A stretch of DNA of 64,000 nucleotides from Blasia pusilla. Lineage: Eukaryota > Marchantiophyta > Marchantiopsida > Blasiales. Made by a program: the position numbers and the translations under genes. Within the stretch, counting starts at the first letter, position 1; every line of letters begins with the position of its first letter. The stretch lies in assembly GCA_050084515.1 (NCBI GenBank), contig CM114273.1, positions 3,038,001-3,102,000 of the forward strand, written 5' to 3'. The notes under the pieces were generated by a model. That model saw nothing but the letters and a program-made list of their open reading frames with translations, was not told the DNA's origin and did not search any database. Positions 10,478 to 19,900 of this stretch are shown here, piece after piece.

Positions 10478-11472
10478 TGAAGTAGAAGAATACAGCTACG
10501 GGAACGATGAAACAGGGAAGATGTCTGAATGGATCGGAAGGGTAAGCCTAAGCTGTCGGTCAAGAGACCTCAAAGCTACCACAGGGAAATTGGACGCCCT
10601 CTCTCTCGTAGATCCCACGCGCTTCGCTCCAAACTACTCCGACTCCCAAAATGAATGTAAAGTTCATATGCAGCGGGTAATGCAAGTACAACTCAAGGAG
10701 CCCTGCCGTCTCTATAAAAGTAGCTCTACAGCTCCAGTTGGAAGATGTGATCTCGCGAATGAGTGACTCGATTGAAAGGTTTCCAGACGTCGAGGTAAAG
10801 ACATAGACTTCAATAGAAATGAAAAACCCATCTATGAACTAGTTAAACTACTGCCGTCTCTATGAAAGTAGCTCTACAGCTGCAGTTGGAAGATGTGCTC
10901 TCGCGAATGAGTGACCCGATTGAAAGGTTTCCAGACGTTGAGGTCTCTACTTGAACATGAGACTGTCAGCAGGGAAGCGAAAGCCAGAGGAGTCATCCGG
11001 CAAGCATTTATTTCCGGTAAGCCCGGCTTGAAACTACCGGGCCTCAAGTTCTTTCACCGTACTACAGAACAACGTGGACTGTGAGACTTTAGTGAGATGC
11101 TGGTGGGTCACTACGGGAGGTGCAGCGATGGACAGAACAACGTTTCAGGTTAACCGAGCCTCATGGTCAATTCTACAATTGTAAAACTGGTCCACTCACG
11201 AAATGGTTGAGGGGAGTCAGGGACGGATCGACGAGTTCTGGAGATCGAGTTAGAGGAGGGTGAGCCTTACCCATCTTCCCTATCGATGAAGCTCCCGATA
11301 AATTAGGAGTGTTTTGAACCGCCAAAACGAGGCTTTCTGTCCATAAAAATCACGATTAACTTTTCATCTTTAGGTTTTTCTTAACATTCGAGTAAGATTG
11401 ACGTTTACAGTCTACCTCCCGGTCATCTCTTGACTTCGTTTGATAGTTCCTATCAAAGTAATACTCATTTGG
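10478..11472 (-). repeat. Roco upstream block, copy 1 (promoter/5' region)
   Basis: About 1 kb upstream of the Roco-2 ATG aligns with the regions upstream of Roco-3 (42776-43666) and Roco-4 (48801-49695). Shared segments include the stretch ending CTCATTCGCGAGAGCACATC and the block around GGCTCGGTTAACCTGAAAC. Conservation of non-coding sequence across three copies suggests it was duplicated with the genes and probably holds their promoter. It stops abruptly at 11472, where the 4.2-kb insertion begins. Confidence 0.75.
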
Positions 11473-11493
11473 GGTAGGAGGAACTCTATTCTT

Positions 11494-11735
11494 GAGGAGG
11501 AGGACTATGGAGGAAGATTATTTAAAATTTTGTGTGTAACTATCTCCAAGGTGATCTAATCTTTTCAATTTAAAGTCCAATGTGTTAACTTTTTAAGTTT
11601 GAACTTTGGTTCTTCTTTTTTCCACTTAAGATTGAGATTTCCAAAGTTCTTGGGATCTTTGGATCTCCTTCTCTCCTAAATGTACTCATATATTCTTATA
11701 CGCAATTTCAAACATAGCGTTCTCCTTACAAAGTG
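11494..11735 (+). repeat. Dispersed repeat, copy 1
   Basis: This segment matches, in reverse orientation, 28903-29150 and 41560-41755. Shared landmarks are GAGGAGGACTAT near one end and the run TTGGGATCTTTGGA followed by ATTCCTATACG-like sequence at the other. No coding capacity is evident. It may be an LTR or SINE fragment. Confidence 0.75.
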
Positions 11736-12308
11736 ATACCGGTTACCATCGGTTTAAGGGAATTCTCTTGCTTTTCTGGATCTTTTGATACGGGCTGGGC
11801 CTAACATTACGAACTCATTCCCTCATAGCGGTCATTGGTAGGTAGTTCACTTACTCCCCACATCCTCTTTTTTGGTGTTTCCAATTTCTTTCATAACTTT
11901 CTTCTCGAAAGTCGGCTTTGGGCGTGTTTGGGCCTGTTTCAATCGTCTTGACGAGCTCGTTCTTTTGATATCAAGTAGGTTTTCTACTTTTTCTTCCTTC
12001 TTTGTAGGCGCCTATTTTTGTGTACGGGTTTGTTTTAGGTCAATTCCTCCCAAAAGTCTTCCTTGCTCTTTCAACTCCTTACCTTATTGTCTCGCCCCTA
12101 CATACGTTTAGGAAATTAGAAATTCACATTCTTGAATCACCTCTTCCGATACCACATCCATCACTTTTCCTTTTCAATTACTTTTTATATTTTTCTTATT
12201 GTAACTTTCAATCATAAATTTGGTATTGCCTAGTCTTTATCTCTCTACTACTTTTGCTTTGTTCGTTATCCTCATGCTTTCTCCAAACCACGTTTCGTAT
12301 GTCTTTTC

Positions 12309-15300
12309 TTGTCTTCGGAGACTTGCCTACCTTTACTTCTACTGGAGTTGGATTCTCCATCTACTCGTTTATCTGGTTTTACACGCCCTCCTACAGCCGT
12401 AACCTCTCCCCCTGGTTCACCTCCTCATCGTCGATCTCGCCATTTTCCTTCAGATGCTAATACACCCATTACACTCGCTACATTTCTTCTGGATTCTCCT
12501 CTTCTCCCTTCTTCGCCTTGTCCTATTGAGCCTAATCTGATCCATTATTACCGAATCCTTCTACTTTGCCATCCCCACATATCTCATCTATGCCCTTGCT
12601 TCCAACTCCCATCTATTCTACCCGAATCTCCCCTCTTCCTCCTCCTCCTTCCCCAACCTATTTACCCCCTCATCGTCGGCCATCACCACCTCTTGCAGCT
12701 CCCACCTCCTCTCCTTGTAACCCTTCACCCAACAAGCTCCCCTTGGATCACCCAACAAGCTTTGCTATTCCCATTAGAAAGGTTAGCACGTGATCCCACA
12801 AATATAAATGCTTGGTATCTCCTATTACTCTTCCCACAATGGGTTTTAGTCCTCCCTCCAAGGGGGGGTGCAACGGGTCATCGTGAAACCTCCATACGTA
12901 TTCAACGCTTTATGTCACGGGATTGGGAGAATCTTTAGAATGAGCATGTACTTCGAGTTGAGGCCTTAGCTGCGGCTCATCCCACTCAACATGCCAATCA
13001 TGGGAGGCCTTCAATACAACAACGCCTTCGACGAAGTCTACTATAGGGGCAGGTTGGTGAGTTATCACTTGCAGCTCGAGCATTGGGTCCTCTTTCTTCG
13101 GTGGTTTCGAGTGCGGAAACAGTGGCTCTCTTAGAAGCTCTTCATCATCCTTCAAGTGGCGATGCTCCATCTTTTGTGGAAGACTATACAACAGACCTTG
13201 ACTTGGAGCTTGACTTGGAGGGTTTCACAAGGGCTTTTCTGCTTACTCCTCGCTTATCAGCAAGCGGGCTATCAGGGATGGTTTTTGAGCATCTCCGCGA
13301 TTGCTTTATCCCAGCAGATTCAGCAAGTGGCTTTGTCTCTCTATATAAGGTGTGTGCACATATGGCGGCAGGTCGTCTCCCATTCTCTATCTATAGGCTC
13401 TTAGGGGCTTGTCGTTTGTTGGCTATGGATAAGCCTCCTTTAGGTATGCGCCCTTTGGCTATTGGAGAGGTTTTATACCGCTTGGTCAGTCGATCCCTAT
13501 GCTTGCAATTTCGTCCTCACTTTAGTGCCCACTTATTTCCTTATCAATTTGGAGTGGCAACTCCTGGAGGTTGTGAGGTTGTGGTGCATGGGATTCGCTC
13601 CACTCTTGATATTCATTCAGATTGGGTAGCAATTCAAGTCGATGTGGCTAACGCATTCAATTTAGTTTCTCGTGCGGCCATCTTTGAGGAATTACGTTGT
13701 GCTTGAGGACAACTCGCGAGCCTCATTCTATTTGTTCGCTCCTTCTATGCCTATGATACGCCCATTATCTATTCCCATCATGCTACTTCTGGGGAATATA
13801 GTATTCTACAATCGGCTTGTGGCCCACTCTTTGCCATTGCCCATTTTCGTGCCCTTCGAGCATCCGCGCAAGCATTTCCATCTTGTCTTTTCCCTTCTAT
13901 TGCTGATGACACTCATATTTTAGGTCCTCCTTCAGAAGTGGTTCCTGCTTATACCCATTTCGTGGAGCAACTCTCTTTCTTAAACCTTAAAGTCCAACCT
14001 AGTAAATGTGGAGTATGGCCTCCTTCATGCCTTCCCTCAACATTCATCCCACCTACTCCTGATTTTCCCATTTACATTGAACGGGTTAGAGTTCTTGGGG
14101 TCCCAATTGGCTTCATCGACTATGTCTCAAAGTTCTTGGATGAGGCCCTTTTGAAAGACGTGGAATGGCTTCATTTATTACCTCATCTTGGGGATCCCCG
14201 AGTGGCTTATGGGATTCTCTCCCGATGTTTTCTCCGACGTCCTTCCTACCTTCTTCGCACTTGTCCTCCCACTTCAAGCTTCTTATATCAGCTGGCCTCT
14301 TTTGATGCTTCTATCTTGGCAACTTTTGGTCAACTTCTTGGCCCGAATACCTTTGAGGGAGAGGATGGTGTCTTTGCTTCACGACAAGCTATCTTGCCTA
14401 TTTCTTTTGGAGGGGTGGGACTATCCTCCACAGTCACATCTGCTTCCGCAACCTTTTTGGGAAGTTGGGCGTTGGTAGCACCGATTATGGCTTCAAGGTT
14501 TCTCCAAGGAGATACACCTATCTTGGTGGATCATATCGCCCATGTCGAGGAGGGGGACTTGTTATTTCAACAACTACTAAGATCTGCACGAGGTCTTCTT
14601 CCTCTTGCTACACACGCAATTCTACCCCCTTTCAGTCAAATAATTACAGAAGGGCTTGATCGACTTCAAGAGCATATCTCCGAGAATCTGCATCAAATCA
14701 ACTTTTCCAACATTCTCTCAGAGGCATCCTCCGACGCTAATCGAGCTCGTCTACGTTCATGTGCGGGTACCGCAGCGGGGGCATGGCTTACTACAAATCC
14801 TCTTATTCTTCCATTTCGTCTTCCTCAAAGTATATTCTCGACAGCTTTGCGGTTACGTCTTGGACTTCCCTATCCTTCTCTCTTAGGTGTGCCAAATTGT
14901 GTATGCGGGGGTCCCATTGATGTCGAGGGTATCCATATTCTCGATGTGCACATAGTGGAGAACGAACGGCCACACATGATGTCATTAGAGAGGCGGTAGG
15001 ATCGGTGGCTTGTAAGGCACGATACACCGTTGGGCAAGAGCAACTCCATGTCCTACCTTCAACCACACAAGCAACCTCTCATCGGAGAGTGGATCTTGTT
15101 ATGTCTCGAGGTGGATTCCGGACATTAGGTGATGTGGTGGTTGCTGATCCAACACGTTCTGTCTTGGTGTGTAGAGCCGCACATACCAAAGGTTTGGTGG
15201 CCGAAGCTGCAGCAAGAATCAAGGAGTTAAGTTATGCTGTGAGACATGCGACTAACGGATTTATTCCGTTTGCAATGGAAGTATTCGGTCATTTACATGT

Positions 15301-15460
15301 GTTTTTGATACTTTCCTGAAAACATGTGCTCACCACTCCCTCGAGAATCATCATCTTGCCCCTTCCCGTAGTCCTTCTCTCTCGGTTGTTACTACTTATT
15401 TTAGACAATGCATCTCAGTGGCCTTATAATGTGCACAAGCCTTGGCAGTAATACGTCGTG
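12309..15460 (+). pseudogene. Non-LTR retrotransposon polyprotein (RT plus restriction-like endonuclease), frameshifted
   Basis: A proline/serine-rich region (12309-12780) precedes a conserved pre-RT segment ending VLPPRGG (about 12840-12870). The RT domain follows. At 13440-13706 it shows RPLAIGEVLYRLVSR, QFGVATPGGCEVVVHGIR and VAIQVDVANAFN (motif A). In another frame near 13905 it shows SIADDTHILG (motif C, ADD box). Thumb-like sequence then continues in the 13938-14999 frame. Near 14895-15310 a Cys-x-Cys-Gly, D-x-x-G-x-H and RRVDLV/DVVVADP arrangement suggests a PD-(D/E)xK restriction-like endonuclease, as in REL-type LINEs. Several frameshifts and a stop after DWENL disable it. The exact clade (for example Utopia-like) is a guess. 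Confidence 0.75.
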
Positions 15461-15655
15461 CGGAGGTGGTGGGAGGTCGCTCGCCTCGTCGTCCATTCAC
15501 GTTTGACCAACCACTCGTGTTGCTAGTTGAGCCAATGTTTAAGTGGGCTTGTTGTCATTTTCTTTTTGCATTCTTTTATGCATTTTTTTACTCCTCTTTT
15601 GAGTTGCTATGACTTTTCTTTGTCATCTTTTGAGGTTTATTTTATAATAAAGTGG

Positions 15656-16575
15656 ACTCCAGTCATTGGAATATCCCACGAATCGATCTAGACCCACCTC
15701 GGACAAATTCGATCGGGGAGAGCTAACTCTCACTGTAGTAATGGGGAAACTACGAAACGATCCATAGGATTGTTAAGCTTAATGAGACGGGTGACTTACT
15801 GATTCCTGACACGGACATGAATACATAGAAAAATATGCGAAGGGGACCCACAGCCATATGCTTCACCTTCACCCGAATCATTTTCAAATTGTTACCTGAA
15901 ATCGGAAGCTTCCGAAATCGATCTGCGCAGGAGTTTTGTTGGCCACAGCATGCTTTGCCACATAGCAGGGGAATCCGATTCGCATGTTGGGATCTCGTCC
16001 AAGACTAGTCGACGCGGATAGCAGTGTGCACACTGACTCTCAACGCACCAACGAAGTTACGTAGCTTCTTCTTCGCTTCAGCCGATTAGTCCGGACAGCC
16101 AGACTTTTCTATGTCATGACAAATGCTCAGAGTTCACTAAAGTTCAGATCAGGTGCTCGATGGAATCTTTCAAATTCTTCAGACACTGCGGTGCCTGTAC
16201 CGGCCATTCCCTACACCCGCTGGCTTGACACGGTGCTAGACTGCCAACTCAATCAAGAGAAACGAGCCATCAGGGTTGTTCAAGCGCAACTTCGAAGATT
16301 GTGCTGTTAACGTTAGGTCTTGAACAGAAGTGACAGAACCTGGAGTCTTTTGGAGACAGTTCTGTGCACGAAATTCAATGAGTACCCACCATTCTTACCC
16401 TTTAATTCCAACTGTAAGAGCGTCTCCGAGCAACTCCCTTGAACACGTCCAACAATCGATTCTTCTCTAGAGAAGCGTGGTTTGGCTACTCATATGACAG
16501 ACAGCGAGCTAGGAGCGATATCTTGAACACAGCATGTCTGTCTATACGAAATACGATTCCTGGCACGATGGTATA
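15656..16575 (-). repeat. Block R, copy 1
   Basis: This inverted copy of a block is also found at 41935-42775 (+), 46535-47075 (-) and 48187-48800 (+). In the Roco-3 and Roco-4 units R lies immediately upstream of the Roco promoter block. Here it is the other side of the LINE insertion. Shared landmarks are GTCCGAGGTGGGTCTGGA, TGCTGTGGCCAACAAAACTC and TCTTCTCTAGAGAAG. Frames are short and not conserved between copies. Confidence 0.8.
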
Positions 16576-16589
16576 CACATTCCGATAAC

Positions 16590-16865
16590 TTAAAAAAGGA
16601 AAAGCACCAAAATCCTGACAGTCGGCGTAGCGCAAAAGAGAGAGGACCTCGGAATTACTGGGCCTGCGGTCTCCCGAAATTCTTCACGTGCACACAACGC
16701 GTATGAAGACTTAGTGGAGCACCGGGTCTTCAACGGGAGCCTCTGCAGCTCGTTTTTCTGCTGATTGACCTCGAGCCAAAACGAGTAAAGGCGTATCTCC
16801 ACTTTAGCAGGATCAGACAACCTGCGAGTGCGATTTCGCTGTAACCATTTCATTTCCACTAACAT
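16590..16865 (-). CDS. Small ORF (91 aa) of a repeated FWLEVNQQK family
   Basis: The first about 45 residues share the same frame, start and sequence pattern with the ORF at 38338-38703: an MLxEMKxL start, then KVEIRLxSFWLEVNQQKxEL. The two copies differ by several substitutions but no indel across this part, which is mild evidence for past coding constraint. A third, frame-broken copy lies at about 21055-21180. No known domain is recognised. The N-terminal part is basic and helix-prone. It may be an exon or a transposon-borne fragment. Confidence 0.35.
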   Translation of the reverse strand: MLVEMKWLQRNRTRRLSDPAKVEIRLYSFWLEVNQQKNELQRLPLKTRCSTKSSYALCAREEFRETAGPVIPRSSLFCATPTVRILVLFLF

Positions 16866-17049
16866 GTATACGATGACCTTACTGTGCTGCCTATGAGCAG
16901 TGCAGGATTGTGTGAACTTGAGTCTGTGGCGTCTGGAAACAACTCATTTACAGACGCCACTTCATGTTGCTGATAAGTACTGGTTTAAGTATCCTGTGAG
17001 GAAAGATCATGCAACACATCATCCGCTTTAACTAACATGCCATCTAACA

Positions 17050-17460
17050 ATGGCTCTCCACTCTTCCGACTCTAGTTCACTATTACCTCCATCTCCCGAT
17101 GTCGTCCCGTCCTCTCCCTTATTCCTGGTTCAAACAGAACCCAGCACTGCTCTTGATCAAAAACCTTCACTTGGGCCTGGGGCGACTCCGAGTTTTACTG
17201 AGCGCCGTTTCGCCAGCTGGATCCAGAGAAAAAGAATTCTAATGCAAAATTACGACCTCTATTGCTTGTAGAAATTATAAATCGCCCAAACTGTGATATT
17301 GGACGGATTTGGGGAATGTAGCTCAACATCTCTGTCTTGAGCAACGAAGAGAGAAATCCACGAAATCTGCGTGCAGTGAGGTGTGAGCGATGAGAGAGCC
17401 TTTACCAACGCATTGGGTGAATGGTGTGAATCTCCAAAGTAATGAACCATTTACACCTTG
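17050..17460. repeat. Degenerate block, inverted counterpart of 34240-34560
   Basis: The stretch with AACCCAGCACTGCTCTTGAT and TTGGGCCTGGG is found reversed at 34500-34560. The part near 17260-17400 matches 34270-34440. A 73-codon frame (17050-17271) is present here but not kept in the other copy, so I do not call it a gene. Confidence 0.65.
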
Positions 17461-17740
17461 TTCAACAACCGTTCCGTCTCAGGATCAAAGGTCTGGAGCT
17501 TCTATACAGCAGTATACTTGAGAATTTGAGCCTTTACCAACGCATTGAGTCAATGGTCATTAATGAACCATTTATACATGGTTAAAGAACCGTTCTATCT
17601 CAGTAAGAAAGAAGCTACACGCCTAAGAATTTGAGCCTTTACCAACGCATTGAGTCAATGGTCATTAATGAACCATTTATACATGGTTAAAGAACCGTTC
17701 TATCTCAGTAAGAAAGAAGCTACACGCCTAAGAATTTGAG
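17394..17740. repeat. Tandem repeat, 105-bp units
   Basis: Units 17521-17625 and 17626-17730 are identical over 105 bp. They are followed by a 14-bp stub and preceded by a diverged unit (about 17394-17520). The perfect identity against a degenerate background indicates a very recent duplication. The unit also contains an imperfect internal hairpin around GGTTCTTTAACCATG. Confidence 0.95.
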
Positions 17741-18728
17741 CCTAAGAATTTGAGAGGAAAAGCCCACGTTGGGCTCTGGAATCAGTAAACAAATAATGTC
17801 CTTAGGTAGTGGTACGCAACGTTCGCCTTTTCTGTGCACGAAAAAGCCATCATAAATGTTAGATCCATGGCAGAAAAAACCAGCAACATTTTTTCACTGA
17901 TTTCCGGAAGGAAATCTCGACTGGGGGCGCTTAGGGTTTTTTTGGTCATTGACATCTGAAAGAAGGAGGGGACTTTCCACTACGTACTGCCTGTTGTAGC
18001 GTTTACACTCTAAACCCCGAAACCTCCCACAAAAAAAGGTTTAGGGTCTAAATCGGAAAATTTTAATTTCCTTTCTGTACTACAGGAACAAGAGCGTTGC
18101 TCAATTCCGAGGAGCTGAATAGGCTTAGTACCTCTACGGCCTCAGTATGACTTTCGCTTCCGTGTCGAATAAACTTCTGCTATGCGCACAGCAACGATTT
18201 TCGTCAGATATGTCAATGACCAACATGTTCTCAAGTCTTTGATGAATAGAGTAAAAAATAATTCATTTCTTCTTGCGTGTAGGTCATGACATGATTGTCA
18301 AACAGGTCGCACATTCCCAATTGAGCAAATACTGCAATCGTCGCATTTGAAATCCTTAGGCCGAAGGAAGGGATCTAATGGACATGAAAGCAGTCCAAAG
18401 TACTGACAACCAGCGAAGGATAATTGAGTCCTATACAGTCCTGTGCAATCACGGAAACTGAATTTGCGAGGATAGATCTAAGTCTTCACCGTGACGTTCA
18501 TGCGACGGAAAAGAAATCATAACTACTCGGATGAGATTGATGTGGTAATTGAATACAGCCATTCCTCCCTGCCGTGCAAAAACGATCTCTCAATCACATT
18601 CATGTCGGATTGAATCAGTTAAGTAAGTTTCCCTGTAATAATCTCTGGATGATCCTGAGGTGCTCTGCATTAATCTTCTCATTCATTGACTACATGCCAG
18701 GCTCCAGTATCTTGAGCGCGAAAGCGGA
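17741..18728. other. Non-coding duplicated sequence
   Basis: No gene is seen. About 18020-18250 matches 28650-28850 directly (GGTCTAAATCGGAAAATTTT, TTCCGAGGAGCTGAATA), and 18230-18400 resembles 5950-6110. A third stretch, 18640-18715, is the reverse of 45375-45450. Confidence 0.6.
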
Positions 18729-19540
18729 ATGATCGACATCAGAGAGCGGAAGCCGTCCTTTCTAAATCTCGAGGCTCCAGATGATTCCTACGAGGTAGCG
18801 GCGATAGAATATCAGGAGGCGGACAGACTATCGGGTGGAGGCGGACTATTCGCGCACTACTGGATGTCCGATTGTCGTCTCAGGGTTGTTGACACAGCGC
18901 GCATGGACTCAATCGCATGGTCAAGCGGTTTTCATGATCGAAAGAAAGCCACTTCATACTTCAGGCATGCCTGGTACGCTGTTGCATCTGCAAGTAACAA
19001 CCAATGTCTATGGACGGTGCTAGATCGCTGGCCCAACCAGCAATACGGGGATAAGGAGGCAAAAGTCATAAAACGCCTTAGCCACATAGCGAGGCTTGCA
19101 CTTTCAGCCGAGTCTCACACCTACACATCCTAAAGTTTTTGGACCCAAGTTCCAGAGTTCTCTTCCCTCTTCGGGTCTTCCGGTCTATGATGAGGGGAAC
19201 TGTTCATAAAGTGACATTTACTGGAGGTCCTCTGCCAATCTAACACTGTACGTTCGCTACTTCAAAAAACAGAATCTACTGGTTTATATCCAAATAAGGA
19301 GACGCTAAGGTAAGTTGAAACGTAGGGAAGTACGTGAAGGTGCGACGAATAAGAGGTCTTTTGAATCTGGGTGATACTTGGATGAAGTTGCTGAGTGATC
19401 CTCCATGTCTACGCTCTTTTGTGGAGACACCCTGTTGCTTTTTTATGCCCGGCCAGGGTCTCTTCATCCTATGCCGTGTTCTTGCTACGCGTTTGCTCTT
19501 CGTCTCTTCATGTTAGATGGAACTCTTCGGTCCATGGCAG
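18640..19540 (+). repeat. Block V, copy 1
   Basis: The sequence corresponds to 45360-46235. Most of it is direct (landmarks GGACGGTGCTAGATCGCTGG, TCTGGGTGATACTTGGATGA), while 18640-18715 is inverted relative to it. Reversed pieces also occur at 35150-35200 and 38690-38830. Confidence 0.75.
18729..19133 (+). CDS. Hypothetical protein, 134 aa, inside a repeated block
   Basis: This is an ATG frame with no recognisable family. Its second half (about 18875-19133) is nucleotide-similar to 45600-45840, and its last third is similar in reverse to 38690-38830. The frame is broken in those copies (for example by indels near 45640). That argues against coding selection, so it is probably a chance frame in a duplicated non-coding block. 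Confidence 0.15.
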   Translation: MIDIRERKPSFLNLEAPDDSYEVAAIEYQEADRLSGGGGLFAHYWMSDCRLRVVDTARMDSIAWSSGFHDRKKATSYFRHAWYAVASASNNQCLWTVLDRWPNQQYGDKEAKVIKRLSHIARLALSAESHTYTS

Positions 19541-19900
19541 TGGACTGGTTTGATCTGGCTGGACGATTCTGGTCAATAATCTGGTTTTGGAAAAAATCTT
19601 CCGTCGTCGGATCTGCCGATTGTACAGCTCAAATTAATCTTGGAATTTGGGAGATAGTATGGAAAGGTATCCGAGATAGATATTTTTGTGTTCCGACATT
19701 TCCGAATGGGATAAATATTCAGATACGACCAGACACAGAGAGATTACGAGCCAGCGCAGCGACATGGACATTTCTCTATGATTCCATAGAGAAATGCTAT
19801 CTGAACCCGCGTGTGTATCTGTCCGCACGTTTGATGCTGATGGTGTATGTGCGGAATGTTTCTACAGTGCAAGCGACATCGTCGGAGTTCTGAATGGTGA
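19500..19900. repeat. Degenerate block, inverted counterpart of 34540-35000
   Basis: Landmarks shared in reverse with 34540-35000 include GTGGACTGGTTT, AATCTGGTTTTGGAAAAA and the CATACACC/GGTGTATG stretch. The pair is useful because this copy contains a palindrome at 19769-19796 that the other lacks. Confidence 0.75.
19769..19796. repeat. 12-bp perfect foldback with 4-bp loop
   Basis: Arms 19769-19780 (CATTTCTCTATG) and 19785-19796 are exact reverse complements. In the paralogous block near 34676-34710 the first arm is present, with one change, but the second arm is replaced by unrelated sequence. Confidence 0.9.

Larger units (their letters stand above)
11473..15655 (+). mobile_element. Insertion carrying a degenerate non-LTR retrotransposon
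   Basis: In the Roco-3 and Roco-4 units the upstream block runs straight into the next shared block (R). In the Roco-2 unit these two are separated by exactly this segment, which gives its borders. It contains a dispersed repeat at its left end (11494-11735), a T/C-rich region, an RT-bearing ORF in pieces and a T-rich 3' end finishing TTATAATAAAG. About 27 bp present at the empty site in the paralogues (ATCATTAGCGTC...) is absent here, so the insertion deleted or replaced a little target DNA. Confidence 0.8.

Noticed and set aside
9744-10766. 340-codon plus-strand frame opposite the Roco-2 LRR domain, with similar antisense frames at 43378-44391 and 49407-50423 (both minus)
   Set aside because: These are mirror frames of LRR-coding DNA. 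Their recurrence follows from homology and leucine-rich codon composition, and their translations are Ser/Pro/Arg-rich and low in complexity.
12309-12938. 209-codon Pro/Leu-rich frame as an independent gene
   Set aside because: Its end (pre-RT segment with PPRGG) runs into the RT frame of the retrotransposon, so it is part of that element.
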